A DNA stretch of 64,000 bases, taken from positions 2,005,515-2,069,514 of the forward strand of contig CAWIMC010000001.1 in NCBI GenBank assembly GCA_963837005.1. Reading direction: 5' to 3'. Origin of the DNA: CALDTK01 sp963837005 (GTDB lineage: Bacteria; Bacteroidota; Bacteroidia; Chitinophagales; Saprospiraceae). The notes under the pieces were generated by a model. That model ran no database searches. It worked only from the letters and a program-made list of their open reading frames with translations, and was not told where the DNA came from. Shown here one piece after another: positions 42,352-51,513 of the stretch (positions within the stretch are counted from its first letter, which is position 1; each line of letters opens with the position of its first letter). Both the position numbers and the translations under genes were made by a program.

Positions 42352-43761
42352 ATGAAGCCCCTTCCCCGCCGCCAGTTTCTCCGCCGCGCCGCTGTCTCGG
42401 CCGCCAGTGTCGCCGCCGCGCCGCTGCTCGGCAGACCGACCGGAAGTGGCGATGATTGCGCGACGCCCCGCCCCTCGGCCAGCACTTACCTCGGCGGCTT
42501 TGCGGCCCCCAAACTCCCCACCGTCCGCGCAGCCTTCATCGGGCTCGGCGCGCGCGGCGGGGACCACCTCAGCAATTTCGGTCGCCTCGACGGCACCGAG
42601 ATCGTGGCCGTCTGTGACCTTTACGAGGACAACGTCGACAAATGGGCGAAGACCTCCGTGGACATTGGTGCTGGCATTCGCCACAAGACACCCAGACGCT
42701 ACTTCGGCGCTGAGGATGCTTGGCGGAGGATGCTCACCGAGGTCAAACCGGAAGTCGTCTTTATCGCGACCAACTGGGCAAATCACGCTCCGATGGCCAC
42801 AGCGGCCATGGAAGCCGGCGCACATGCCTTCGTCGAGGTGCCGATCGCACTCACGGTCCCGGAGATGTGGGATCTCGTGGACACCGCCGAGCGGACGCAG
42901 CGCCACTGCATGATGATGGAGAACGTCAACTACGGTCGCGACGAACTGATGTTTCTCAACCTTTGTCGCCAGGGGATACTCGGGGAATTACTTCACGCTG
43001 AGGCGGCCTACATCCACGATTTACGCTTCCAGATGGACGAGGTGGAGCGCGGCACTGGCTCCTGGCGCACGGGCCACTACGCCGCCCGCAACGGCAACCT
43101 CTACCCTACGCACGGTCTCGGACCCGTGGCGCAGTACATGAACCTCGCCCGCGGAGAGGATACGCTCGAGAGCATCGTGTCCTATTCTACCCCGGCTATC
43201 GGCAGGGCAGCTTACGCCAAAACCCACTACCCCGAAGATCATCAATGGAACGCGCTTGAGTTCCGAGGCGGCGACCTCAATACGTCGATTCTCAAGACCC
43301 GACTCGGGCGGACCATCTTGGTGCAGTGGGATGAGACCAGTCCGCGGCCGTACACGCGGCTCAACCTCATCCAGGGCACGCGCGGCGCGGCGGCTGGGTA
43401 CCCAACTCGGGTGGCCCTGGAAGGTGGTGTGCCCGGCGCCACCGACGATCACCACCGCTGGGCCGAAGGCGAGGGGTTGACGGGTTTTCGCGAAAGCTAC
43501 GAACACCCGCTGTACAAGCGCCTCAACGACCAAACGAAGGCGAGTGGCCACGGCGGCATGGACGGGATCATGATGGTCCGCATCGTGGAGAGTCTTCGCC
43601 GCGGGGAGCCCCTCGACCAGAATGTCTACGAAGCTTGCCTGTGGAGTGCGGTTGCCCCGCTAAGCGAGCGATCTGTGGCAAGCGGCGGGGCACCGCAGGC
43701 CTTCCCTGACTTTACGCGCGGCGAGTGGAGGGGGACGGCAGCGCTAGGTATCGTGGAGTGA
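42352..43761 (+). CDS. Gfo/Idh/MocA family protein, GH109-like, Tat-exported
   Basis: NAD-dependent sugar-modifying enzyme of 469 residues. A twin-arginine signal (RRQFLRRAAVSAASVAAAPLLG) precedes a Rossmann domain (AAFIGLGARGGDHLSNF) and the C-terminal Gfo/Idh/MocA domain with EVPIALTVPEMW and NLYPTHGLGPVAQYMN, a sequence typical of GH109 alpha-N-acetylgalactosaminidases. It likely works in the periplasm on glycans. ATG at 42352 is right before the Tat motif. Divergent from patatin. Confidence 0.88.
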   Translation: MKPLPRRQFLRRAAVSAASVAAAPLLGRPTGSGDDCATPRPSASTYLGGFAAPKLPTVRAAFIGLGARGGDHLSNFGRLDGTEIVAVCDLYEDNVDKWAKTSVDIGAGIRHKTPRRYFGAEDAWRRMLTEVKPEVVFIATNWANHAPMATAAMEAGAHAFVEVPIALTVPEMWDLVDTAERTQRHCMMMENVNYGRDELMFLNLCRQGILGELLHAEAAYIHDLRFQMDEVERGTGSWRTGHYAARNGNLYPTHGLGPVAQYMNLARGEDTLESIVSYSTPAIGRAAYAKTHYPEDHQWNALEFRGGDLNTSILKTRLGRTILVQWDETSPRPYTRLNLIQGTRGAAAGYPTRVALEGGVPGATDDHHRWAEGEGLTGFRESYEHPLYKRLNDQTKASGHGGMDGIMMVRIVESLRRGEPLDQNVYEACLWSAVAPLSERSVASGGAPQAFPDFTRGEWRGTAALGIVE

Positions 43762-44214
43762 GATTTGGGGCACCGGGTGGAAAGGGCATGGGGTTTGGCC
43801 CCAAACTTGCCTTATCTTCATCGTTCCGGCGTATGAGCCGACCGGCAAGAAAGTACCGCTGCCTGACCCAAATGGCACGATTTTCGAACCTAGTTACTCA
43901 CAATCGAACGAAGAAATCGCGCTCTCCCCAACCAGACAGGAGCGCCTAAAAGCAGGTCTTTCGAGACCTAGATTGAGTGAAAGATCCAACTATCGGGGGG
44001 TAGGGTTTGGATTGGAAGCTCAATCATTTTTCTCCCGTCGCCTACGTCGCGGCGGCAGAAAAGAAATACCCGCGGGGCCAACAGAGGCCTGCGGCAACGA
44101 GTAAGTCGCATCTGCGGCTTATTAAGCGAGTGAAACCGGTACCGCTGGGGGGTAAGGGCCGTGTTTTGCTCGCTTTTTCGTGTTTGGGGGTGGCCGCAGA
44201 AGATCCCTTAAAGC
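43762..44214. other. 453-bp region with an orphan open frame
   Basis: No assigned gene. Plus-strand frame 43748-44101 is open for 118 codons and reads plausible protein (FIVPAYEPTGKKVPLPDPNG, then NEEIALSPTRQERLKAGLSR) but has no ATG, GTG or TTG start in a sensible place, so it may be the 3' stump of a lost gene. A hairpin TAAGTCGCA-TC-TGCGGCTTA lies at 44102-44121, suitable as terminator for the minus-strand gene ending at 44215. Confidence 0.4.
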
Positions 44215-44898
44215 TTACGCCAGTTGCCGCTCCCCAATCTCGTGGCGGGTAGCGTCGGTGAGGTGCCAAGTGCCGTAGCGGTACTCCAGGAGTTGGTGGT
44301 GGGCCGACCAAGTGCCGGGGCTGGCGAGGGTAATGTGTTCGCCGGTGCCTCTTTCGATGCGGCGCAGGAGGGCGCTGGGGAGGTCGAGGACCACCGTGTC
44401 GACGTTACGCTCAGCGGCGACGGTACAGACGGTTTTGGCGAAAGCCGCATCCTCATGTCCACCGACCGCCGGCTGCGCTTTGGCTCCGCCGAACCAGGCG
44501 CGCGTCCAGGACCGCAGGCGCTCGAAGGGTGGCAGGAGGTGATCGCGGACCCCGAACAAGACCCACGCGCCGTCGACGCGCAGGTGGAGGTCGCGGCGGA
44601 CCTCGATCTTGCGGCCGCGGGGCAATTCAATGCGGGTGGTGCTGTGGCCCTTCGGGTCGACAATATAGAGTCGAGCCCCGCATTTGCTGAGCTGTTCGAG
44701 GCGATCGGCGAGCAGGGCGTCCTTAAAACTGTCGACTTTCGAGAAGAGCTGCACCCACGCGTGGCCGATCATCACAACCACTCCGGGGGTGACGGATTGG
44801 AGGTAGCGGAGCAGGGTGAGGGCGTCGAGGACCGTCGCCTGGCGGGTGGCGACGACGACGATATCGACGTCAGGAAGGAGCGGAGGAGCGAGCGCCAT
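44215..44898 (-). CDS. Hypothetical protein (227 aa)
   Basis: Not recognised. A soluble protein starting MALAPPLLPDVDIVVVATRQ, with an alternating strand/helix N-terminal half (DALTLLRYLQSVTPGVVVMI, GARLYIVDPKGHSTT) that resembles a Rossmann-type or flavodoxin-like sheet, and a second half with ERNVDTVVLDLPSALL. No signal peptide. ATG at 44898 is used because the frame beyond it is antisense to the M28 peptidase gene, from which it diverges by 76 bp. A perfect element (44432-44446) lies in it. Confidence 0.6.
   Translation of the reverse strand: MALAPPLLPDVDIVVVATRQATVLDALTLLRYLQSVTPGVVVMIGHAWVQLFSKVDSFKDALLADRLEQLSKCGARLYIVDPKGHSTTRIELPRGRKIEVRRDLHLRVDGAWVLFGVRDHLLPPFERLRSWTRAWFGGAKAQPAVGGHEDAAFAKTVCTVAAERNVDTVVLDLPSALLRRIERGTGEHITLASPGTWSAHHQLLEYRYGTWHLTDATRHEIGERQLA
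44432..44446 (+). repeat. GNNA mini-hairpin element
   Basis: Stem GGC, loop GAAA; hypothetical gene 44215-44898, antisense, read AFAKT. Confidence 0.8.
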
Positions 44899-44974
44899 GG
44901 TTGATGACAAACCTAGGCGGGGACTGTTACGGCAGTGTTTAGGCGGGTTTATGCTTGCGCTACCTTGGCGGGCT

Positions 44975-46336
44975 ATGGACAAGCTGTTACTCCTGCTGCT
45001 CGCGACCTTTGTTAGTGGGCTTTCGCCAAAACTCACGACCGGGCTACAGGCCCAACGCAACGCTCGTCTGATGGCGATCGCGGACGCCCCGAACGCTGAG
45101 CGGATCGAGGCCGACATTCGGACTCTCGTCGGGTTCGGGACGCGGCACACGCTTTCGGACACGGTCTCCGCGACCCGCGGCATCGGGGCGGCGCGGCGGT
45201 GGATCGAGGAGGAGTTCCGGCGGATTTCGGCGGACTGTGGCGGCTGTTTGGAGGTGCACGTCCAGCATACCGTCTTCGACTCGGCCGGCAATCGGAGGAT
45301 CGACCGCCCGACCGACATCGTGAACGTGTACGCGGTTTTGCGGGGCACCGCCCGACCGAACGACTACGTCCTCATGTCTGGCGACATCGACTCCCGCGTG
45401 TCCGACCCGATGAACCGCACGAGCGACTCCCCCGGGGCGAACGACAACGCGAGCGGCATGGCGGGGGTCCTGGAGGCGGCGCGGGTGCTGAGCAAATACA
45501 AATTCGACGCTAGCATCCTGCTGGCGGGCCTCAGCGGCGAGGAACAAGGACTGTTCGGCGGCAGGGCCCTCGCCGAGCGCGCGAAGCAGGAAGGTTGGAA
45601 CGTAATCGGGATCCTCAACAACGACATGATCGGCAACATCACCGGCGTGGACGGCGTGACCGACAGCCGCGAGTTCAGGATCTTCTCGGAGCCAAACTTT
45701 CCCGATCCGGACGAGCGAGTGCAGACACTGCGAAGATTTTATGGTGGCGAGGTCGACGGACCGAGTCGGCAGTTGGCCCGCTACATCCACCGCATCACGA
45801 CCGATTACCTGCCTGGCCTTCACCCGATGATGGTGTACCGGCTCGATCGATTTGGACGGGGCGGCCACCACCGGCCATTCAACGATGCAGGTTTTGCGGG
45901 CGTCCGTATTATGGAGGCGCACGAGCACTACGACCGGCAGCACCAGGACATTCGCGTGGAAGACGGGCGTGCGTACGGCGACGTAATCGAGGGCGTCGAC
46001 TTCGAGTATGCGGCGCGCTTGACGGGGGTTAATGCGACGGTGCTGGCCGCGCTCGCGATGGCCCCACCCGCGCCGACGCCCGTAGAGATCGGTGGCACAG
46101 TGGAGCCGGCTGCCAGGCTAAAGTGGGCGCCGGTACCGGGGGCAATCGGGTACAAAGTCTACTACCGCCTCACCACCGAGCCGCAGTGGGAGCGCTACCT
46201 GTGGGTGCCGGGCGGCGACGCGACCCAGCTCACGGCCACGGGCCTGGTGGTGGACAACTACTACTTCGGCGTAGCCGCCGTCGGTGCAGACAGGGTCGAG
46301 AGCCTGGTCACCTTCCCGAGCATCATCATGCGCTAA
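44975..46336 (+). CDS. M28 family zinc peptidase, secreted
   Basis: Exported aminopeptidase-like enzyme of 453 residues: signal peptide (MDKLLLLLLATFVSG), M28 core with MSGDIDSRVSD (where H-x-D is usual the motif is D-I-D), GANDNASG, the catalytic SGEEQGL and ILNNDMIGN. The distal His is in EAHEHYDRQHQD. A C-terminal fibronectin-like beta domain (LKWAPVPGAIGYKVYYRL) follows. The substitution at the first zinc ligand is known in a subfamily. ATG at 44975 gives the signal; a TACCTTGG box lies just upstream. The element at 45018-45032 is in the signal region. Confidence 0.87.
   Translation: MDKLLLLLLATFVSGLSPKLTTGLQAQRNARLMAIADAPNAERIEADIRTLVGFGTRHTLSDTVSATRGIGAARRWIEEEFRRISADCGGCLEVHVQHTVFDSAGNRRIDRPTDIVNVYAVLRGTARPNDYVLMSGDIDSRVSDPMNRTSDSPGANDNASGMAGVLEAARVLSKYKFDASILLAGLSGEEQGLFGGRALAERAKQEGWNVIGILNNDMIGNITGVDGVTDSREFRIFSEPNFPDPDERVQTLRRFYGGEVDGPSRQLARYIHRITTDYLPGLHPMMVYRLDRFGRGGHHRPFNDAGFAGVRIMEAHEHYDRQHQDIRVEDGRAYGDVIEGVDFEYAARLTGVNATVLAALAMAPPAPTPVEIGGTVEPAARLKWAPVPGAIGYKVYYRLTTEPQWERYLWVPGGDATQLTATGLVVDNYYFGVAAVGADRVESLVTFPSIIMR
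45018..45032 (-). repeat. GNNA mini-hairpin element
   Basis: Stem GGC, loop GAAA; M28 gene, antisense, in signal peptide codons. Confidence 0.8.
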
Positions 46337-46411
46337 GGAACCCGCCGATAGCCCTCCCCTACGCGGCAGCGCATTCAAAAATTCACCCTTCTACACTTCA
46401 ACAATTAAACC

Positions 46412-47020
46412 TCAACCCCCGCCCATCTTCCGCTGCCCACCGGCCTTGCTGACGCCGACGGTCGACTGTTTGGTGCCCTTCATGCCACCAGACTGTGCCC
46501 CGGGCTTGTTGGGCTTCTTGCCACCGGTCGCCTTCTTCGGTTTTGGGGCAGGAGCTTCTTTCGCCTCGCCCTCGGCCCCTGCCGCATCGTCTGCACCTTT
46601 GGGAGTGTCCGCCTCTTCACTCACCGGCTCCTCGGCGGCCAGGGCTCCGCTCGAATCCAGCAGGGCGTACCACTTCGTGAGCTTTTGGATGTCGCTCACG
46701 TAGACGCGCTCCTGGTCGTGGTTGGGCAAAATATCGAGAAGGTACTCCCGGAAGACAGCCTTGTCGGCCTTCGCGTCCGGCAGCGGCGTGTCCGCGATCT
46801 GCTCCTGCATCTTCTCGAGCACGGTGCGCACCGGCACGCTGTCCCCGTCGTCGGTGAAGATCGCGATCGACTCCAGCGGCGTAAACTGGTGCTGTCGCGA
46901 AGAGACGAACTCGCGCTTCCCGTCGGCGAGGCCCTCGACGATCAGGCCGCTGGCCTTGTTGTTGATCATCCGGTACAGACCGGGCTTCTTGGAGATAGAG
47001 ACGAGTTTCTGGAGGTTCAT
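46412..47020 (-). CDS. DUF5606 protein
   Basis: Bacteroidota-specific protein of 202 residues. The first 130 residues match the DUF5606 pattern: MNLQKLVSISKKPGLYRM, GLIVEGLADGKREFVSSRQH, LESIAIFTDD and VYVSDIQKLTKWYALL. The tail is Lys/Pro/Gly/Ala-rich and disordered, ending GGQRKMGGG, as in many family members. The role is unknown; a nucleic-acid-related function has been guessed from the basic tail. ATG at 47020; a TACTTTCG box lies at 47050-47043. Confidence 0.8.
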   Translation of the reverse strand: MNLQKLVSISKKPGLYRMINNKASGLIVEGLADGKREFVSSRQHQFTPLESIAIFTDDGDSVPVRTVLEKMQEQIADTPLPDAKADKAVFREYLLDILPNHDQERVYVSDIQKLTKWYALLDSSGALAAEEPVSEEADTPKGADDAAGAEGEAKEAPAPKPKKATGGKKPNKPGAQSGGMKGTKQSTVGVSKAGGQRKMGGG

Positions 47021-47068
47021 GCGAAGTGGGCTTGTGAAGGGCGAAAGTAGGGATTGCCTGCGGCGCTT

Positions 47069-47168
47069 AACGCAAAGACGCAAAGAGAAGCACGCAAAGG
47101 TGGCAAACCCTGAGACGGCAGATAGGTGAGCTTTGCGCCCTTTGCGTTCCTTTCGCGCCTTTGCGTTG
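47069..47168. terminator. ACGCAAAG-rich inverted repeat
   Basis: AACGCAAAG, ACGCAAAG and CACGCAAAGG on the left pair with CTTTGCG, CCTTTGCGTTCC and CCTTTGCGTT on the right, a long imperfect hairpin between the E1 and DUF5606 genes, both minus strand. The 154-bp gap holds nothing else. It likely ends E1 transcription or is a dispersed intergenic repeat. Confidence 0.6.
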
Positions 47169-47175
47169 AAACTGG

Positions 47176-48201
47176 CTAGTACTTTACCAGCCGCTCCAAA
47201 GCCCCCGCCACCCGCGCACTCCCCATATACCCCGCCTCCAGGCTCGCCGCAAACGGGATCGGCGTCTCCTCACCCCCGACCCGCATCACGGGCGCGTCCA
47301 AATCCCGGAAGGCCTGCGACATGATCTGCGCCGCCAACTCCGCACCGATGCCGCCGAAGAGGTTGTCCTCGTGGACGATGAGCGCTCTGCCGGTTTTGCG
47401 CACCGACGCCAACACCGTCTTCATATCTAGCGGCACCAAGGTCCGCAGGTCAATAATCTCCACGTCGTGGCCAGTTTTGGCGACAGCCGCCTCCGCCCAA
47501 CGCACGCCGAGCCCGTAGGTAATGATCGTCGCCACCGTCCCCTCCCGCACCGTCCGCGCCTGTCCAAACGGTATCCGATAAGCCTCTTTTGGCACCTCGC
47601 CCGTCGCACTGCGGTAGAGCCCCTTGTGCTCGAAGTACATGACGGGATTCGGGTCCTCGAAAGCCTCCAGCAGCAAGCCCTTCGCATCTGCCGGCGTACT
47701 CGGATAGACGACGCGCAGGCCCGGCACGTGCGCAAACCAAGCCTCGTTCGATTGCGAGTGGAACGGCCCCGCGCTCATCCCGCCGCCCGTCGGCATCCGG
47801 ATCACGACGTTGGCCGTCTGGCCCCAGCGGTAGTGCAGCTTCGCGAGATTGTTGACGATCTGGTTGAAGCCGCAGGTCACGAAGTCCGCGAACTGCATCT
47901 CCACCATCGCGGGAGCCCCGGAAGCCATGTGGTAGCCCAGCGCGGCACCTACTACTCCACTCTCGCACAGGGGCGTATTTCGGACGCGGCTTTCGCCAAA
48001 ACGCGCCACAAAGCCGTCGGTCACCTTAAAGACGCCGCCGTACGCGCCGATGTCCTGGCCCATTAAAACCAGCCCAGGGTGCTGCTCCATGGCCTGCGCC
48101 AAACCCTTCGAGACGGCGTCCACGAAGCGCAGTTCTTCGCTCGCGCCCTTGGCCTCGGCAAGCGTCGGCAACTCGGATTTCGGCACCGTCGGCGTAGACA
48201 T
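47176..48201 (-). CDS. 2-oxoacid dehydrogenase E1 beta part
   Basis: Beta part of a thiamine-diphosphate dehydrogenase (pyruvate or branched-chain 2-oxoacid) E1. The 341-residue frame has LRFVDAVSKGLAQAMEQHP, GQDIGAYGGVFKVT, CESGVVGAALGYHMA and the FHSQSNEAWF loop. In many Bacteroidota alpha and beta are one polypeptide; here beta lies one base out of frame with alpha and its first residues (MSTPTVPKSEL) look like an interdomain linker. So this is either a split gene with its own ATG inside alpha or a frameshifted fusion. Confidence 0.88.
   Translation of the reverse strand: MSTPTVPKSELPTLAEAKGASEELRFVDAVSKGLAQAMEQHPGLVLMGQDIGAYGGVFKVTDGFVARFGESRVRNTPLCESGVVGAALGYHMASGAPAMVEMQFADFVTCGFNQIVNNLAKLHYRWGQTANVVIRMPTGGGMSAGPFHSQSNEAWFAHVPGLRVVYPSTPADAKGLLLEAFEDPNPVMYFEHKGLYRSATGEVPKEAYRIPFGQARTVREGTVATIITYGLGVRWAEAAVAKTGHDVEIIDLRTLVPLDMKTVLASVRKTGRALIVHEDNLFGGIGAELAAQIMSQAFRDLDAPVMRVGGEETPIPFAASLEAGYMGSARVAGALERLVKY
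47474..47488 (+). repeat. GNNA mini-hairpin element
   Basis: Stem GGC, loop GACA; E1 beta, antisense, read AVAKT. Confidence 0.7.
47988..48002 (-). repeat. GNNA mini-hairpin element
   Basis: Stem GGC, loop GAAA; E1 beta, sense, read FGESR. Confidence 0.8.
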
Positions 48202-49228
48202 CGCTGAGTTCCGCAGCTAGGTCGAAGTCCGGTTCGGCCGCCGCGTCGCCTTCCGCCAGGCCTGCCAGCACTTCCGCCTTGATCTCCTTGCGCATCGAGG
48301 CCTCGAGCTCCTCGCTCAACAGACCTTCTTCCCGCAGCCACGCCGCGTAATTCTCCAGCGGGTCGCGCTCTGCCCAGGCATCCAGCAACTCCTGCGGGAC
48401 GTACTTCACGCCGCTCGCCTCCTCATGGCCGCGCATCCGGAAGGTGCGACACTCGACGAGGACCGGTCGCGGCGTCTCCCGCATCGAGGTCGCCAGCCTG
48501 TCGATGGTGGTGTAGACCTCCAGGATGTTGTTGCCGTCGATGCTCACGCCCTCCATCCCGTAGCCTTTCGCGCGGTCGATCAGCGACTCGCAGGCGTACT
48601 GCTCCGTGCTCGGCGTCGACAACCCGTAGCCGTTGTTCTCGATCACGAAGATGGCCGGCAAGCCCCAGACCGCCGCGATGTTGAGCGCCTCGTGGAACTC
48701 CCCCTGGCTCGTGGCCCCGTCCCCCGTGAAGGCCAGCGAAACCTTACCCACGCCGTGCATCCGGTGCGCCAGCGCCACGCCCGCGGCCAGCGACAACTGC
48801 GGACCGAGGTGCGAGATCATCCCCACGATGTGGTGCTCCGGGTCGCCGAAGTGAAAGCTCCGATCGCGCCCCATCGTGTAGCCCGTCACCTTACCCTGCC
48901 ACTGCGCGTACAGCTTCCCAAACGGCACCTCGCGCGCCGTAAAGACGCCGAGATTGCGGTGCATCGTGAAGATGGTCTCGTCGGGTTTTAGCGCAAGCGC
49001 ACACCCCACCGAGATGGCCTCCTGCCCAATGCCCGAAAACCACTTCGACACCTTGCCCTGGCGAAGGAGCGAGAGCATTTTTTCCTCGATCAGGCGCGGA
49101 GTAAGGAGGTGTCGGTAGAAAGAGAGAAGCTGCTCGTCGGAGAGGTCGGCGCGGTGGAAAGTCATGGCGCCTTTCGGCAAAACGACAGGCGTGGCAGTAG
49201 GTAACAAAACGGTTTCGGGAGCGGGCAT
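48026..49228 (-). CDS. 2-oxoacid dehydrogenase E1 alpha part
   Basis: Alpha part carrying the thiamine-diphosphate site: TGDGATSQGEFHEALNIA (GDG...N motif), preceded by GQEAISVGCALAL and MHRNLGVF. Homology ends near 48195 (LAAELSDVYA); the next 57 residues (DGAEIRVADACRGQG...) overlap the beta frame and look like out-of-frame translation. A +1 correction at about 48185-48200 joins alpha and beta into one protein of about 680 residues, the size of known fused forms. ATG at 49228; a TACTTTAG box lies about 25 bp upstream. Confidence 0.88.
   Translation of the reverse strand: MPAPETVLLPTATPVVLPKGAMTFHRADLSDEQLLSFYRHLLTPRLIEEKMLSLLRQGKVSKWFSGIGQEAISVGCALALKPDETIFTMHRNLGVFTAREVPFGKLYAQWQGKVTGYTMGRDRSFHFGDPEHHIVGMISHLGPQLSLAAGVALAHRMHGVGKVSLAFTGDGATSQGEFHEALNIAAVWGLPAIFVIENNGYGLSTPSTEQYACESLIDRAKGYGMEGVSIDGNNILEVYTTIDRLATSMRETPRPVLVECRTFRMRGHEEASGVKYVPQELLDAWAERDPLENYAAWLREEGLLSEELEASMRKEIKAEVLAGLAEGDAAAEPDFDLAAELSDVYADGAEIRVADACRGQGRERRTALRGRRLEGFGAGHGAAPWAGFNGPGHRRVRRRL
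49169..49183 (-). repeat. GNNA mini-hairpin element
   Basis: Stem GCC, loop GAAA; E1 alpha N-terminus, sense, read VLPKG. Confidence 0.8.
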
Positions 49229-49411
49229 AGCACAACGGACATAGTGGACGCGCTAAAGTACAGCGATTGGCGAAGGAGCGGGGTACACACGGGCACAGGA
49301 CCGGAAAGCAGCCGCGCTAAGTGCGGTCGCCGAGCCGACAAATAATCTAGGACAGAGCAGAAAAGAATGAGTCGTGTCGAGCTTGTTAGCATCCTGTATA
49401 CCTTTATAGCT

Positions 49412-50981
49412 ATGAAGCGGTCACTTACCCTACTGGTCGGACTATCGATGGCGGCCACCCAACTAGGGGCACAGGCCCTAACGGGCACCGTCACCGTCGG
49501 TGGCACAAGCCCCGACTACGCCACCCTCGCCGCAGCCGTTCAGGCACTACAGACCAACGGCGTCGGCCCTGGCGGCCTCACGGTGGCCCTGCGCCCCGGT
49601 ACCTACCTCGAGCAACTCGTGCTCAACGCCATCAGCGGCACCTCGGCCACCAGCCCCCTCCGATTCGTGGGGCGGGGCGGCGTCGTCACCCTACAGCCGC
49701 TCGGCACGAGCGCCAGCTCCGATGCCGCCGTCCTGCTCACGGCCTGCGACTTCGTCACGCTCGACTCGCTCAACATCCGCGACGGCGGCACCTCGGCCGC
49801 TGATCGGGTCGAGCTCGGCGTCAACATCACCGGCACCGCCACCAAGGGCAGCACCAACAACACCATCAGCAACTGCGCCATTGAACTCGGCGGCGATCCC
49901 GACCAGCGTCTCGGGCTTCAGCTTCGACAACTCTAGCGGACTGCTCGAGGGCAACCAAATCGGCTTCGTCCGCTTCGACGGCACCGGCGGATCCCAGGTG
50001 CTCGGCATCCGCGCGAGCATCATCCTCGGTGACACGCTCCGCGTGTTCAACAACTTCATCAGTGGCGTGCAGCGCGGCGAGTTCGCCGCCGTTGACGGCA
50101 CCACGACCCTGTACGCGCAAGGGATCTGGATCTTCCGCCAGACCGGTGGCGGCGGACTCATCCAAGCGTTCCACAACACGATCGTCATGCCGGCCTCGGC
50201 GGCCCCGGTCGCCTACTCGTCGGCCGGCTTCCACCTCGGTGGCGGCAGCACGGGTAAGTTCGCCGGCGAGCTGCGCAACAACATCATCGTCAATCGCCTG
50301 AGCACCAGCACCACCACACAGGAAGCCCTCGCGGTGGTCGACGGCAACACCGCCGCCGGCAACCTCACCAGCGACTACAACGTCCTGCTGGCCACCGGCA
50401 CCAACGGCGCGATCGGTCAGACGGGTCGTGAACTGGGCGGCACGCGCGTCACCTCGACGACGCTGGCCGACTGGCAGACCAACTCGACCTACGATACGAA
50501 CTCAGTGAGCAGGCCCGTTTCTTTCGTCGATGAACTCGGTGGCGACCTGCGCCTGGCCGGGGCCTCGGTCGGCGACCAAAACCTCGCCGCACCCGCCCTG
50601 GCCGCTGTTCCCCTCGACATCGACGATGATGCCCGTGGTCTCGTAGTTACCTACCGAGGAGCCCATGAAGCTAGTGTTCTCACCAGCACCCGCACGGCCC
50701 AGGCAGCGCAGCTTCGACTGCAGGCGTATCCCAACCCCACTACTGGCTACCTGGTCGTCGACTACCAGCAGCATACGGCTGGGAGCACTCGCTTCGTCGT
50801 CCTGGATGCAGTAGGTCGGCAAGTGCACGCGGTCACCGGACCCGATCAGCCTGAAGGCCCACAACGGCAGGAGTTAGACCTCGGCGGTTTGGCGGCCGGC
50901 ATCTACCTGGTACAAGTCAGCGCGACGGACGCAAACGGAGCGCCTACTTCCGCTGCTGTCCGAGTGAGTATCGTGCAGTAG
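49412..50981 (+). pseudogene. T9SS-sorted beta-helix surface protein, frameshifted
   Basis: Surface protein of about 522 residues if repaired. It starts with a signal peptide (MKRSLTLLVGLSMAATQLGA), continues as a right-handed beta-helix (YATLAAAVQALQTNG, FVTLDSLNIRDGG, LRVFNNFISGVQRGEF, GELRNNIIVNRL) and ends with a type A T9SS domain (RLQAYPNPTTGYLVVDYQQH, AAGIYLVQVSATD). At about 49890 (GGCGGCGATCCC) one base is in excess: the first frame ends at 49936 and the rest continues one base over as PTSVSGFSFDNSSG. Its ligand or substrate is unknown. Confidence 0.8.
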
Positions 50982-51012
50982 TCGCTCTAGGTGAGTACAC
51001 GAGTCGAGATCG

Positions 51013-51048
51013 AAAGCCCTGCTGAACGGATGGTTTGGCGGGGCTTTT
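51013..51048 (+). terminator. Terminator of the beta-helix gene
   Basis: AAAGCCC (51013-51019) pairs with GGGCTTT (51041-51047), followed by T and an AT-rich stretch, 31 bp past the stop at 50981. Confidence 0.7.
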
Positions 51049-51079
51049 GAATTCAGCGTCCAATTCAAATTGCGAGCTT

Positions 51080-51480
51080 TGCTATCATGAGTCAGATCGA
51101 CGACAACAGGAAAAAACCCTTCGCAGGAGGTGCGGAACGGCTGTTCGATGGCCCACCGCTTTAGCATCACGTCGAAATTCGGCCTTGACTTGCTGGCTTT
51201 GAGGGCGCTAGCCTCGGTAAAAACCGGTTCGCTTGATGGCCTGTATGATGAAGTCCCACATCTTGGCGTACTTCTGGGCCCTACTGGTCGGCCGCGTCGG
51301 CGAACACGTAGCGGATTTCGGTCATCCCGACGCCGCGAATGGCGTCAAGGAGTTGCAAGACCCACACCGAGTCATGCTCGTTGGCCGAGGTCGTGATCGC
51401 CGCCAGAACCTTGCCCTGGGTCTCGATCTCAGCATAAAATCGATCCCTTTACACCTCCTCTTAACCGCCTTTACGATGGT
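51080..51480 (-). mobile_element. Degenerate IS5-type transposase remnant
   Basis: On the minus strand, scattered frames give KRRC...GVKG-like, then RDRFYAEIETQGKVLAAITT and ANEHDSVWVLQLLDAIRGVG, a stop after FADAADQ, and in another frame FDVMLKRWAIEQPFRTSC. These match the GKVLgvvvtsANvHDs and KRWvvERtF blocks of IS5-family DDE transposases. Several frameshifts and stops exclude activity; no terminal inverted repeats were found. Confidence 0.65.
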
Positions 51481-51513
51481 GCTAATTGAGCTGAGCACAC
51501 GGCCCGAACACAC

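Noticed and set aside
47069..47168. CRISPR-like array from repeated ACGCAAAG
   Set aside because: Units are short, irregular and arranged as an inverted repeat with no spacers of equal length.
48091..48105. GGC-CTGC-GCC-AAACC as another hairpin element
   Set aside because: The T-run has only three bases and the loop is GCAG, so it falls outside the family; likely chance.
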